Position numbers and translations under genes: made by a program
The notes under the pieces: model-generated
Told to the model about the DNA's origin: nothing
Database searches by the model: none
What the model saw: the letters and a program-made list of their open reading frames with translations, nothing else
Source: CAYVVD01 sp964454975
GTDB taxonomy: Bacteria; Bacteroidota; Ignavibacteria; Kapaibacteriales; UBA2268
Direction of reading: 5' to 3'
Assembly (NCBI GenBank): GCA_964454975.1
Contig: CAYVVD010000016.1
Location: 12,889 to 76,888, forward strand
Length of the DNA stretch: 64,000 nucleotides
In this document: one piece after another, positions 26,355 through 35,348 of the stretch
How positions within the stretch are numbered: the stretch's first letter is position 1
How the letters are laid out: every line of letters begins with the position of its first letter

Positions 26355-27560
26355 TTATTTCATAACAGCATTAATCTCCCTCTCCATAGCGGCAATTGCA
26401 TTGGATGGGGAGATTTCATCGTATAGCGTCTTTTCTACATTGCTTTCAATTATTTCTTCTATTTCCAGCCAGTAGGGTGACACCGGAGTCATTCTGGCTG
26501 ATTCGAGCTGGCGTGCAAACAGCATTCTCTTTGGATGCGACTCATAAAATGAGTCGCGGTAATAATCCTTATCAGCCGGGAATCCCGCTTCGAATATTTG
26601 CCGGGTAAATATAATTGCATTGGCTCCATCAGTCAGAAATCGAATCAGCTTATTAGCGAGATTCTTATTTTCAGAGTCTTTCGAAATTGCAAAATATTCG
26701 CCTCCTGCAAAGCTTATACCCGGTTTATCACCCATTCCCGGGAATAAACCTATTTCAAAACTCAGATCAGGGTTTATGTTGTTGATTTTTTCAATTAACC
26801 ATCCACCCGAAAACCAAATTCCAATCCTGCCTTTTGCAAACAGGTCATCTAACTGTCGCTGGGTATCTATCATACCTGCATCTGCAAGCTTTAAATAATG
26901 CTCAAGGGCTTTGACATTTTCATCTGAATTAATCACTAGCTTTCCACTCTCATCAAAAACATTCCCTCCATAAGTCCAAAACATGCTTAGGATTTTTTTG
27001 TAAAGCCTGTGCCTGTCAGAACCATTTGCACCAAAACCATAAACACCCTCAAGTGAATTTACTTTTTCTGCCACCACAAGTAACTCATCCAAATTCCGGG
27101 GAAGAGTATCAAAGCCGGCCTTTTTAAGCAAATAAAGGTTATAAAACACTGCCCTCGTATCAATAATCCAGGGCAAGGCAAATATCTTATTATTCCAGTA
27201 GCATGGCGATGTAGTAAATGGGACAAATTTATCCATGTTAACACTATCCAGTTCAAGCAACACACCTGATGATGAGAACTGTGCCACCCAGTCAGAACCA
27301 AGCTCAAGAACATCGGGCGCCGTACCGGAATTGAATGCGGCCATCAGTTTTTTCTTCCCGTCGTTCCAGCTTAACCGTGTAATTTCAACATCGCATTTAT
27401 ATTCATACTCAAAAATTGAAATAAGGCTGTCCATTTTTGAACTTTGGTTGGGTTCACTCCAAAAATGCCAGAAGGTTAGTTTAGGTATTTCATTAATCGA
27501 TTCTTCCCTGCACGAAAAAAGTAACAGGCTAAAAAGCATGATTAACAAATGCTTATTCAT
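26355..27560 (-). CDS. Sugar-type ABC extracellular solute-binding lipoprotein (orphan)
   Basis: A 401-residue family 1 solute-binding protein. A lipobox (LLLFSC, Cys near residue 17) shows a lipoprotein. The fold is typical of oligosaccharide binders: FWHFWSEPN early strand, FNSGTAPDVLELGSDW, ALPWIIDTRAVFYN and the SFAGGEYFAIS segment. The usual partners (two permeases and an ATPase) are absent from both sides, so it either works with a transporter encoded elsewhere or has another role. The ligand cannot be read. The gene overlaps nothing and has a normal ATG. Confidence 0.88.
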   Translation of the reverse strand: MNKHLLIMLFSLLLFSCREESINEIPKLTFWHFWSEPNQSSKMDSLISIFEYEYKCDVEITRLSWNDGKKKLMAAFNSGTAPDVLELGSDWVAQFSSSGVLLELDSVNMDKFVPFTTSPCYWNNKIFALPWIIDTRAVFYNLYLLKKAGFDTLPRNLDELLVVAEKVNSLEGVYGFGANGSDRHRLYKKILSMFWTYGGNVFDESGKLVINSDENVKALEHYLKLADAGMIDTQRQLDDLFAKGRIGIWFSGGWLIEKINNINPDLSFEIGLFPGMGDKPGISFAGGEYFAISKDSENKNLANKLIRFLTDGANAIIFTRQIFEAGFPADKDYYRDSFYESHPKRMLFARQLESARMTPVSPYWLEIEEIIESNVEKTLYDEISPSNAIAAMEREINAVMK

Positions 27561-27671
27561 AATTTAATTCCCCCGGTGGACAGTTTCAATTTAATAATAT
27601 TAGGTAATTTTTTTGAATATAGGTAATTTGTACCCTGTTTGATTCAAAAACCAATAAACTCAAACAGGCTT

Positions 27672-29312
27672 ATGAGCGACTCATCTACACCCGAGCTACC
27701 AACAAAGTATATCTTTATTACAGGCGGTGTCCTCTCTTCACTCGGTAAAGGCATAGCATCGGCATCTATTGCTCTTTTGCTGAAGCAGCGCGGATTTTCA
27801 GTAACTATTATGAAGCTGGATCCCTATATCAATGTTGACCCGGGGACCATGAATCCATTCCAGCACGGAGAAGTATTCGTTACAGACGATGGTGCGGAAA
27901 CAGACCTCGACCTCGGCCATTATGAAAGGTTCCTTGGTGAATCTCTCTGTAAAGATAACAACACAACCGCAGGGCAGGTCTATTACGAAGTTATTATGAA
28001 AGAGCGCAAAGGGCATTATCTTGGGAAAACAGTCCAGGTAATTCCTCATATCACCAACGAAATAAAGCGCCGGGTCAGAATATTCGAAGGAAGGTTTGAT
28101 TTTGTAATAGTTGAAATCGGTGGGACTGTTGGCGATATCGAATCTCTCCCATTTCTTGAGTCTCAAAGGCAACTTTGGTATGAGCTCGGGCCTAAAAATG
28201 TATTAAATATTCACCTTACTTATGTACCATTCATAAAAGCTTCGAATGAATTAAAAACCAAGCCAACCCAACATTCTGTTAAGGTGTTGATGGAGTTTGG
28301 TATCCGGCCTGATATTTTACTATGCCGGACTGAATATAAGCTTGCAAAAGACATCCGTGCAAAAATAGCGCTGTTCTGCAATGTTGACGAAGAAAGTGTT
28401 TTTGAGGCAATGGATGTTAATACTTCGATTTATGAAGTGCCTCTGCAGTTTGCTAAAAAGAACCTGACTGAAACCATACTCAAAAAAATGAGTGTAGTCC
28501 CCAAGGAGCTTGATGTAAGCACCTGGAGCAAGTTCGTTAATAAAATTAAGAATCCAAGGAATGAAGTTAATGTTGGCCTTGTAGGTAAATACACCAAATA
28601 CGGCGATTCTTACAAAAGCATTCTTGAGGCATTTATTCATGCAGGATCTATTAACAATTCTCGTGTTAATGTCCATTTGGTGAATTCTGAAGAAATTACA
28701 AAAGAAAACGTGAAGGAGAAAGTTGGTTACCTCGACGGTGTCCTTGTCGGCCCCGGATTTGGTTCCAGAGGAATCGAGGGAAAAATCTCGGCTATTAAAT
28801 ACATCAGGGAACATAAAATCCCATTTTTTGGTATATGCCTTGGGCTCCAATGTGCTGTAATTGAATTTTCCAGGAATGTACTTAAACTAAAGGATGCAAA
28901 TTCTGCTGAATTTGATTCACGCTCGGTAAACAAAGTAATCGACATAATGGCAGATCAGCGAAACATAAAGGACAAAGGGGGGACAATGAGACTCGGTGCT
29001 TACCCCTGTAAGGTAAAAAAAGACACTAAGGCCTGGCAGGCTTATAAGAAATCAAATATCTTTGAGCGACACAGGCACCGCTATGAAGTGAATAATGATT
29101 ACAGAGAAAAGCTTGAAAGCAAAGGATTTCTTTTAAGCGGTCTGTCCCCCGATGGTAATCTGGTGGAAATGGCTGAATTAAATGACCACCCCTGGTTCCT
29201 TGGCGTTCAGTTCCATCCTGAACTGAAATCAAGAGCTGTTATTGGGCATCCTTTGTTTATTAGTTTCATAAAAGCTGTAATTAAATACCACAATGTAAAA
29301 AACGGCATTTAG
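27672..29312 (+). CDS. pyrG: CTP synthase
   Basis: A 546-residue CTP synthase that aminates UTP with glutamine nitrogen. The synthetase half begins KYIFITGGVLSSLGKGIASA; the glutaminase half has the nucleophile Cys in FFGICLGLQ and the catalytic His-Glu in GVQFHPELKS. I prefer the ATG at 27672 because the conserved KYIFITGGV starts 11 residues later and an AGG lies upstream; the frame is open from 27639. Family length agrees. An FKBP lipoprotein gene follows closely. Confidence 0.97.
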   Translation: MSDSSTPELPTKYIFITGGVLSSLGKGIASASIALLLKQRGFSVTIMKLDPYINVDPGTMNPFQHGEVFVTDDGAETDLDLGHYERFLGESLCKDNNTTAGQVYYEVIMKERKGHYLGKTVQVIPHITNEIKRRVRIFEGRFDFVIVEIGGTVGDIESLPFLESQRQLWYELGPKNVLNIHLTYVPFIKASNELKTKPTQHSVKVLMEFGIRPDILLCRTEYKLAKDIRAKIALFCNVDEESVFEAMDVNTSIYEVPLQFAKKNLTETILKKMSVVPKELDVSTWSKFVNKIKNPRNEVNVGLVGKYTKYGDSYKSILEAFIHAGSINNSRVNVHLVNSEEITKENVKEKVGYLDGVLVGPGFGSRGIEGKISAIKYIREHKIPFFGICLGLQCAVIEFSRNVLKLKDANSAEFDSRSVNKVIDIMADQRNIKDKGGTMRLGAYPCKVKKDTKAWQAYKKSNIFERHRHRYEVNNDYREKLESKGFLLSGLSPDGNLVEMAELNDHPWFLGVQFHPELKSRAVIGHPLFISFIKAVIKYHNVKNGI

Positions 29313-29336
29313 TTGTATATTAATTTGGGAGTTAAA

Positions 29337-29759
29337 ATGAAATTTCTTATTGCAATATTAATCAGCAGCACATTGTTTTTCTTGGGATGCGGCAGTTCTA
29401 AAGAAGCAGCAAAAGAAAAAATCATCAAACTACCTTCAGGTCTTCAATACGTTGTCTTGGAGGAAGGCACAGGATTGACTCCTGTTGAAGGTGATAAGGT
29501 TACCGTCCACTATACGGGCAAGCTTGAGGATGGAACTGTCTTCGACAGTTCAGTCCTTAAGGACAAACCACTTGTTTTCGATTACAAGGTTACAAAAATG
29601 ATAGACGGATTCGAAGAAGGCCTTGCCACAATGAAAGAAGGCGGAAAAAGGAAGCTCATCATTCCTCCGGACATGGGCTATGGCAGCAGGGGGTCCCGCA
29701 ATATTCCTCCTAACTCTACTTTAATATTTGAAGTAGAATTGATTAAAGTAGAAAAATAG
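29337..29759 (+). CDS. FKBP-type peptidyl-prolyl isomerase lipoprotein
   Basis: A 140-residue lipoprotein: signal sequence with lipobox FLGC (Cys near 18), a short linker, then one FKBP domain (about 35-138) with VTVHYTGKLEDGTVFDSS, GFEEGLATMKEGGKRKLIIPP and the GYGSRG loop. It should assist proline-limited folding in the periplasm or at a membrane. The ATG at 29337 has an ideal GGGAG six bases upstream; an upstream TTG in frame is less likely. It sits 25 bases after pyrG and 11 bases before the GlmU-like gene. Confidence 0.93.
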   Translation: MKFLIAILISSTLFFLGCGSSKEAAKEKIIKLPSGLQYVVLEEGTGLTPVEGDKVTVHYTGKLEDGTVFDSSVLKDKPLVFDYKVTKMIDGFEEGLATMKEGGKRKLIIPPDMGYGSRGSRNIPPNSTLIFEVELIKVEK

Positions 29760-29770
29760 AATGCCGTAAA

Positions 29771-31036
29771 ATGAATGTAGAGCAAATACTAATTTTTGAG
29801 CCGGAAAGGGTAGATAATTTCTACCCTTTCAGCGTAATGCATCCTGCCTGGGAACTTCGGTGCGGGGCATTCAGGATGTTCGAGCGAGTGCAAAGGCAAT
29901 TCCCGAATGCTGTTACTTTCTACCACGGCAGAGAAAAGCATACAAAGTTATTTATTGAACGATTTAATATTCCGGGTCAGAAATTTGAGAAGAAAAACAC
30001 ATTAGTTATCCTTGGGATTTCCTTGATATCAAATCAGTCAATTCATTCTATAAATGAGAAATACTCTCACTTTATTAATGAAAACAATGCATCAAATTCG
30101 GTTGTATTTGTAAGCAATAAAATTGCTTTTGCTGCATTTATCCCTAAAAAAGAACTGATAAACACATCTGAGAATGATTTTGGATTTCTTACAAGGCTGC
30201 TTTCGGATTTTAATAGTGCAATCAATGTTATTGAAATTGATAATATTCGCTTCGTGGATTTCCTATGGGATGCTATAGAATACAACGCTGAATTTATAAA
30301 AAATGATGACGGGCTGTTGCCTGATTTTACAAATTTGAACGCTGATGATTATCCGGCAGCTAATTTCATCTCTCCGGAAAGAATTAAAACCGGAACCAAT
30401 GTCAGTATTGCACCGGGAGTTGTTATTGATGCAACTGAAGGCCCGGTTTTGTTTGGCAATAATGTAAAGATAATGGCCAATGCTTTTATTGAAGGGCCTT
30501 GTTTTATTGGGGACAATTCTGTAGTTAAAGTCGGCGCAAAGATTTACGGAAAAACTTCGATTGGGGAAGTATGCAAAGCTGGAGGTGAAATTGAAAATTC
30601 AATAATTCAATCTTACAGCAACAAACAGCATGAAGGATTTCTTGGCCATTCATTTATTAGCGAATGGGTCAATATTGGCGCCGATACAAATACATCCGAC
30701 CTTAAGAACACTTATGGCGAGATAAAAGTCCGCCTCAGAGAACTGGAGCTAAATTCAGGGAGAATGTTCCTTGGTTTACTTTGCGGTGACCACACAAAGA
30801 CCGCAATTAACACACAGTTTAATACAGGCACGGTATGTGGTGTTTGCGGGATAATTGTTACGAACGGATTCCCACCAACATATATACCGTCATTCTCTTG
30901 GGGTGGACGCAAAGATTCAATGAAATACAAGGTAAGCAAAGCAATTGAAGTAGCGGAAAAAGTAATGGCAAGGAGAGGAAAATTAATTACGGAAGCGGAA
31001 AAAGAATTACTCCTGGAAGAATTCGAACAGGTTTGA
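29771..31036 (+). CDS. GlmU-related nucleotidyl/acyltransferase (Bacteroidota type)
   Basis: A 421-residue protein of the alternative bacterial GlmU-like group (NTP_transf_4 plus left-handed beta-helix). The N-terminal half starts ILIFEPERVDNFYPFSVMHPAWELRCG, characteristic of this group. The C-terminal half is a hexapeptide-repeat helix (about 200-330; for example IAPGVVIDATEGPV and GPCFIGDNSVVKVGAKIYG). By homology it makes an activated amino sugar for surface glycans, although the exact reaction is inferred. The gene lies one base before a GT4 gene, consistent with a glycan function. Confidence 0.85.
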   Translation: MNVEQILIFEPERVDNFYPFSVMHPAWELRCGAFRMFERVQRQFPNAVTFYHGREKHTKLFIERFNIPGQKFEKKNTLVILGISLISNQSIHSINEKYSHFINENNASNSVVFVSNKIAFAAFIPKKELINTSENDFGFLTRLLSDFNSAINVIEIDNIRFVDFLWDAIEYNAEFIKNDDGLLPDFTNLNADDYPAANFISPERIKTGTNVSIAPGVVIDATEGPVLFGNNVKIMANAFIEGPCFIGDNSVVKVGAKIYGKTSIGEVCKAGGEIENSIIQSYSNKQHEGFLGHSFISEWVNIGADTNTSDLKNTYGEIKVRLRELELNSGRMFLGLLCGDHTKTAINTQFNTGTVCGVCGIIVTNGFPPTYIPSFSWGGRKDSMKYKVSKAIEVAEKVMARRGKLITEAEKELLLEEFEQV

Positions 31037-31037
31037 A

Positions 31038-32189
31038 ATGAGGATTGCTTATCTATCTCTCTGGGATCATAAAAACATTAAGTCCTGGTCAGGTACTGTT
31101 CAATTTATTTTCAAATACTTGGAAAAAGCTGGTCATGAAGTGATTCCGGCCGGGGAAATCGAAGGCCACTCTTTGTTTACCAGTAAATTAAAAAGCTTCT
31201 ATTATAGGAAACTGTTAAATAAAGGCTTCCTTACTTATCATACTGAGTCATATTTAAAAAAAATCACTCCGGTTATTAACGATAGAATAAAAAGAATTCA
31301 CCCCGATTTTATATTTTGCCCCGGTAGTATCCAGGCGGCTTTTATTGAAAAAATTGCTCCTATTGCTATTTATGCAGATATGACCTTAGATGGTGCACTT
31401 GGTTATTATCCTGATTTTTCCAATCTTCCCAAATGGCATGAAAATGAAGCAAAGTTGATTGACAGGCAAGCCCTGAACAATGCTGATGTGTTAATCTTTG
31501 CATCTAAATGGGCTTATGATAGCGCAATATCAAATCCACATATTAAATCCAAAAATATTTTTGAAGTCCCTTTTGGTGCAAATATTAATTCAGATTTTGA
31601 AGAGTCTGAAATTAATGAGCTGATATCAAGAAGATTAAAGATGCCCCTTAGATTACTATTTGTCGGAGTAAATTGGGAATTAAAGGGCGGTGAATATTTG
31701 ATTAAGGCTATGACAGAACTTGTGAAAAATGAAAGTAATATATATCTTGATATTGTTGGTTGTAGTCCTGAAATACCAAACCAAGTAAAATCAAATATCA
31801 CTGTTCATGGCTTTCTTAATAAGTCAGTTCCGGAAGAAAGAGAGAAAATCCATAATCTGTATAAAGATTCTTCACTATTTGTATTGCCTTCCCTGGCTGA
31901 GGCATTCGGAATTGTTTTTGCAGAAGCCAATGCTTATGGGATGCCTATATTAGGAACAAATACAGGCGGGATACCATCAGTTATTAAGGATGGTATCAAC
32001 GGTTTCTTATTAGACTCTGAAGATTTGAAAAATGATATTGTTGAAAAAGTTCTCAAATTTTTAAGAAAAGATGTTGATTATGAAACTATGGCGCATAACA
32101 GTTTCAATGAGTATAAAACCAGGCTCAACTGGGATGTTTCAATTAGAAAAATCAGTAGCATATTGGGAAATTATATTAATCATTCTTAA
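31038..32189 (+). CDS. Glycosyltransferase family 4
   Basis: A 383-residue GT-B transferase. The C-terminal domain shows the GT4 donor-site motif, LPSLAEAFGIVFAEANAYGMPILGTNTGG in two overlapping parts (EAFGIVFAEA near 294-303, then GTNTGGIPSVI). There is no signal peptide and no membrane helix, so it works at the inner face of the membrane. It begins one base after the GlmU-like gene, suggesting coupled expression. Sugar donor and acceptor are unknown. Confidence 0.9.
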   Translation: MRIAYLSLWDHKNIKSWSGTVQFIFKYLEKAGHEVIPAGEIEGHSLFTSKLKSFYYRKLLNKGFLTYHTESYLKKITPVINDRIKRIHPDFIFCPGSIQAAFIEKIAPIAIYADMTLDGALGYYPDFSNLPKWHENEAKLIDRQALNNADVLIFASKWAYDSAISNPHIKSKNIFEVPFGANINSDFEESEINELISRRLKMPLRLLFVGVNWELKGGEYLIKAMTELVKNESNIYLDIVGCSPEIPNQVKSNITVHGFLNKSVPEEREKIHNLYKDSSLFVLPSLAEAFGIVFAEANAYGMPILGTNTGGIPSVIKDGINGFLLDSEDLKNDIVEKVLKFLRKDVDYETMAHNSFNEYKTRLNWDVSIRKISSILGNYINHS

Positions 32190-32206
32190 GAAAACAAGAT
32201 ACTTCT

Positions 32207-33754
32207 TTAAATCCTCCTGAGGATATGATAATCATCTATTACTTTGTAATCACTAAAATATTTCTCTAAAAAATTCATGATTTCCCTATGCTCTTTTAAT
32301 GATTCATAGCTTGTTTTATGATGATTATTAACAAGAGGGAATACATCACCAGAGTCTATCACAAGCCAATCAGCTCTTCTTACTTCATTAAAGAATTCAT
32401 TCTTCCAGGTTTTATTCGAATATTCAGAAAAATAGTAAACGGATGTACTGAAACTTGATATACGGATATTTTTATTAAATAATAAATTAATATGCGGAGC
32501 CCCCATAGTAACAACAATTGCAGATTCGTTTCCCTTAGAAGCGTTATTTATTTCACCTGCTACTTTTTGGAATGTTATCATCTTCATATCTTCGTGTGAA
32601 ATTTCGTATTCATATATGTATTCGTACCTTTCTTTATCAACCACGTAATAATAAAAACCCGGAAGGAGCTTTACCCACCTTGAAATAGGAGAAAATGAAA
32701 TTCCAAGTACAAGGATTGAAAATGCAATCAATCTCTTAACAAGATTCCATTTAAATTTTTGAGTTAATTTTTCGAATATTCCCGAAAATGAAAAAGCAAT
32801 CAATATTGAAGCTGGCAAATACATCCGTGTAAAGTGATATGGAATTATTTTTCTCTCTACAAAAACTGAAAAAATAAGCACTATAATAGCAATTGAAGAT
32901 AATTCAAGAATAATTCTTTCGCCTTTTCGGTCATCTTGCCATGTGATAGTTTTATAAAAACCGGCTGCCAGCAATGTGGTAAACAAAAGAGAAAAATTAT
33001 CGCCGAAAAATTGTCCTGTAGATTTAATAATATGCTTGATAAGAAAAATTCCAATCGGAGGTGAACCTGAGTACTTCATTGTATTCTCAAGCACAATGGC
33101 AAAGTACTCTCTAACCTCTGGAATAAACAACGGAAAAGAGCCAATGATTAATCCCAGAAGAAATCCCACAAAACCAAACACAAATGCTAAAATGAGCTCT
33201 TTAAGGATTATCCTTTCAATAAACACATAAACCATTGGGACCAGAACAATAATACCCATCGTATATTTAAACGAAGTAAGAATTCCGGCTAATAAGCATG
33301 TAATTATATATTTTTCCGATCTTTCAGATTTAATTAACAAATATACTATCCATATGAAGGTTGGCGCTGCAAAGGATTCGCATTGAAAAGTCTGGTCGAA
33401 ATTGATTGTAGTAACAAGTAATGAATAAATTACAATAGTAAAGGATATTAAATTGGTTGGAATATTTAGTCTTTTAAATGTAAATAAAACAGAAATTATA
33501 GTAAATATATGAACCGTTAACTCAAAAAGCCTTATTCCAATTAGCGATTCTCCGGTAATGGAGTAAATAAGTGCAAAAATATAATAGATTAAAGGGGGTT
33601 TCAGGTCTATGTAATCCATGTATAAAACTCCACCTTCACTTATAGTCTTCCCGGCAAGCAGGAATATTGACTGGTCGCCGCCAAGCGGAAATGAAAGAAT
33701 TGGTAATAGGATAATAACTGATATAATAAAAAATGGTATCTGTTTTTTATCCAT
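32207..33754 (-). CDS. GT39-like polytopic membrane glycosyltransferase
   Basis: A 515-residue protein with about twelve hydrophobic segments. After the first helix, the loop holds MDYIDLKPPLIYYIFALIY, the acidic DxK/D motif region of GT39-type GT-C enzymes. The C-terminal 130 residues are soluble. I use the ATG at 33754, which overlaps the upstream GT4 gene by 8 bases; the longer frame from 33844 would give a non-hydrophobic basic leader and a 98-base overlap. It is a probable second gene of a minus-strand pair with the GT4 gene. Substrate unknown. Confidence 0.78.
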   Translation of the reverse strand: MDKKQIPFFIISVIILLPILSFPLGGDQSIFLLAGKTISEGGVLYMDYIDLKPPLIYYIFALIYSITGESLIGIRLFELTVHIFTIISVLFTFKRLNIPTNLISFTIVIYSLLVTTINFDQTFQCESFAAPTFIWIVYLLIKSERSEKYIITCLLAGILTSFKYTMGIIVLVPMVYVFIERIILKELILAFVFGFVGFLLGLIIGSFPLFIPEVREYFAIVLENTMKYSGSPPIGIFLIKHIIKSTGQFFGDNFSLLFTTLLAAGFYKTITWQDDRKGERIILELSSIAIIVLIFSVFVERKIIPYHFTRMYLPASILIAFSFSGIFEKLTQKFKWNLVKRLIAFSILVLGISFSPISRWVKLLPGFYYYVVDKERYEYIYEYEISHEDMKMITFQKVAGEINNASKGNESAIVVTMGAPHINLLFNKNIRISSFSTSVYYFSEYSNKTWKNEFFNEVRRADWLVIDSGDVFPLVNNHHKTSYESLKEHREIMNFLEKYFSDYKVIDDYHILRRI

Positions 33755-34841
33755 ATTGGTTGCCATCCAATATCTGTGAATATATCTCAAGAGTTTGTTC
33801 TGCCATTCTTTCCTTCGAAAAGCTCTTTGCTTTTTCAATGCCATTAGATTTAAGAAGCGATTTTAATTTCTCGTTGTTGATTATTCTCAATACCTGCTTT
33901 GCTAATTGCTTATAGCTCCCAACCTCTGCCAGAAGGCCGTTTTTCTCATGTTCAATTAACTCTACTACACCACCAGCCTTAGTGGCAACTACCGGAACAC
34001 CTGAGGCCATTGCGTCAATAACAGATGTACCGAGCCCTTCTGTTTTTGAAGTGAAAAGAAAAACATCAAGCTCAGGCAGGATATCCGGAATATCATTTCT
34101 GAAACCGGTTAATATTATATGCTCTTCCAAGTCCTTTTGTTTTATGTAATTTTCAATGATATTTTTTTCAGGACCATCACCAATAATAAAAAATATCGCA
34201 GGGAATTTTTGTTTAATTAATAATTCCGCTGTATCTACAAATGTGATATAATCCTTGTGGGGAGCAATTGCAGCGACATTCCCAATTAAGTATTTAGCCT
34301 GATGAATACTAAATTCTTTTCTAAGCTTACCTTGATTTAATCTTTTTTCAAATTTCGACAGATCAACACCAGAATAAACAATTTCAATTTTTGATTTATC
34401 TTTAATTGCAGGTTCTGTTATCTTCATGATTGTTTCTGAGACACAAATTATCTTATAAACTCTTTTATAATTATATTTCAATTGTGATAATATCCCCTTT
34501 TTAACAGGGAAGTCCACCCGCCTGCTGACCACAACCGGCACTTTATTTCTAAAAATAGTTCCTGAAAAAACTGCAGCAGTATGTGCATGAGAATCATGTG
34601 CGTGTATTAAGTCCATATCATATTCTGTACAGATATCAAAAATCTTCCCAGGGAATTGCCACCTGTTTTTTACAGAGAACACCTTGAGATTGCTTGATAT
34701 GCAATATTCTTCCAATTTAGTGCCTGAAGGGCAAATCACTGCCTGCAAGATGTTTTTCTTAGCTAATTCAGTTGTCAAATAAGCTAATTGCTGTTCACCA
34801 CCCCTCCAGCTAAGAGGTGTTGATACATGAACAATCCTCAT
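33747..34841 (-). CDS. Glycosyltransferase family 4
   Basis: A 364-residue GT-B enzyme. It starts MRIVHVSTPLSWRGGEQQLAY, the Gly-rich acceptor-side loop common in lipopolysaccharide and exopolysaccharide GT4 enzymes; HAHDSHAH (about 89-96) and TKTEGLGTSVIDAMASGVPVVATKAGG (two parts, about 273-298) mark the donor site. The start at 34841 matches this motif better than the longer frame from 34856. The 5' flank contains a 15-base sense copy of the tmRNA 5' end (34870-34884 on the minus strand). Confidence 0.9.
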   Translation of the reverse strand: MRIVHVSTPLSWRGGEQQLAYLTTELAKKNILQAVICPSGTKLEEYCISSNLKVFSVKNRWQFPGKIFDICTEYDMDLIHAHDSHAHTAAVFSGTIFRNKVPVVVSRRVDFPVKKGILSQLKYNYKRVYKIICVSETIMKITEPAIKDKSKIEIVYSGVDLSKFEKRLNQGKLRKEFSIHQAKYLIGNVAAIAPHKDYITFVDTAELLIKQKFPAIFFIIGDGPEKNIIENYIKQKDLEEHIILTGFRNDIPDILPELDVFLFTSKTEGLGTSVIDAMASGVPVVATKAGGVVELIEHEKNGLLAEVGSYKQLAKQVLRIINNEKLKSLLKSNGIEKAKSFSKERMAEQTLEIYSQILDGNQYG

Positions 34842-34869
34842 CAGGATACAATCCAATGATTGCCAGAAA

Positions 34870-34884
34870 CGTCGAATCCATTAC
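34870..34884 (-). repeat. Inverted 15-base copy of the tmRNA 5' end
   Basis: Read on the minus strand, these 15 bases are identical to 34992-35006 near the 5' end of ssrA. The two copies are therefore an inverted repeat separated by 107 bases. Similarity does not extend beyond the 15 bases. The copy lies in the 5' leader region of the GT4 gene. Confidence 0.75.
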
Positions 34885-34936
34885 TAAAGAAAGGTTTGCA
34901 AATTATCATTATATTTAGTTAGTTATTGGTTAAGTT

Positions 34937-34966
34937 CTTTCAAAATAATGAAATACCTTTTGAAAG
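34937..34966. promoter_or_regulatory. Perfect 9-bp inverted repeat before ssrA
   Basis: Arms 34937-34945 (CTTTCAAAA) and 34958-34966 (TTTTGAAAG) are separated by 12 bases, ending 19 bases before the mature tmRNA 5' end. It could be an operator or a hairpin in the precursor leader. There is no other gene between it and ssrA. Confidence 0.45.
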
Positions 34967-34985
34967 CCAACGTTGAATACGTCAT

Positions 34986-35340
34986 GGGGATGTAATGGAT
35001 TCGACGAGGTGATGGAATTCGAAAGTAGCATGCCGTGCTTTCGGTGATGCACGTAAATACAACCGTCGCATATAATAAATGCAAACGATAATTATGCTTT
35101 GGCTGCGTAAATAAACCGGCCACATCCTGCAGGGGGCTCGCCCGCCGGAACTTTGCAGGATGCCGCTAAAGGCGGGACCGTCCACGGACATTCTCCTTGC
35201 ACGTGGATTAAATTTCGGGAGATAGTTTTGCAAGAGCCTGCCCTGTGGCAACCGGCAAAGCAAATTTAAAATTCAGGGATAAGCATGTAGAAGCTTCGGA
35301 TGAAACTCTTCGGACGCGGGTTCGATTCCCGCCATCTCCA
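34986..35340 (+). ncRNA. ssrA: tmRNA (ssrA), one-piece
   Basis: A 355-base tmRNA. The 5' end GGGGATG pairs with CATCTCC at 35333-35339 to form the 7-bp acceptor stem (one G-U). GGATTCGACG follows near the 5' end, and the T arm GCGGGTTCGATTCCCGC is at the 3' end. The discriminator A is base 35340 and the genomic sequence goes on with CAAA, so the terminal CCA is not encoded. The internal tag frame is at 35081-35110. It rescues stalled ribosomes together with SmpB and tags the product for proteolysis. Confidence 0.97.
35081..35110 (+). other. tmRNA tag-peptide frame (ANDNYALAA)
   Basis: Within ssrA, a resume codon GCA starts the nine-residue tag ANDNYALAA followed by TAA. The C-terminal ALAA is the usual ClpXP/protease signal. 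Compared with the ten-residue E. coli tag (ANDENYALAA), the Glu is missing. The start of the frame is inferred by similarity to known tags. Confidence 0.88.
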
Positions 35341-35348
35341 CAAAAAAT

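Noticed and set aside
28320..28850. A 176-codon open frame antisense to pyrG
   Set aside because: It lies wholly within the conserved CTP synthase gene, is rich in Phe/Asn/Ile from reversed codons and shows no domain. It is a shadow frame.
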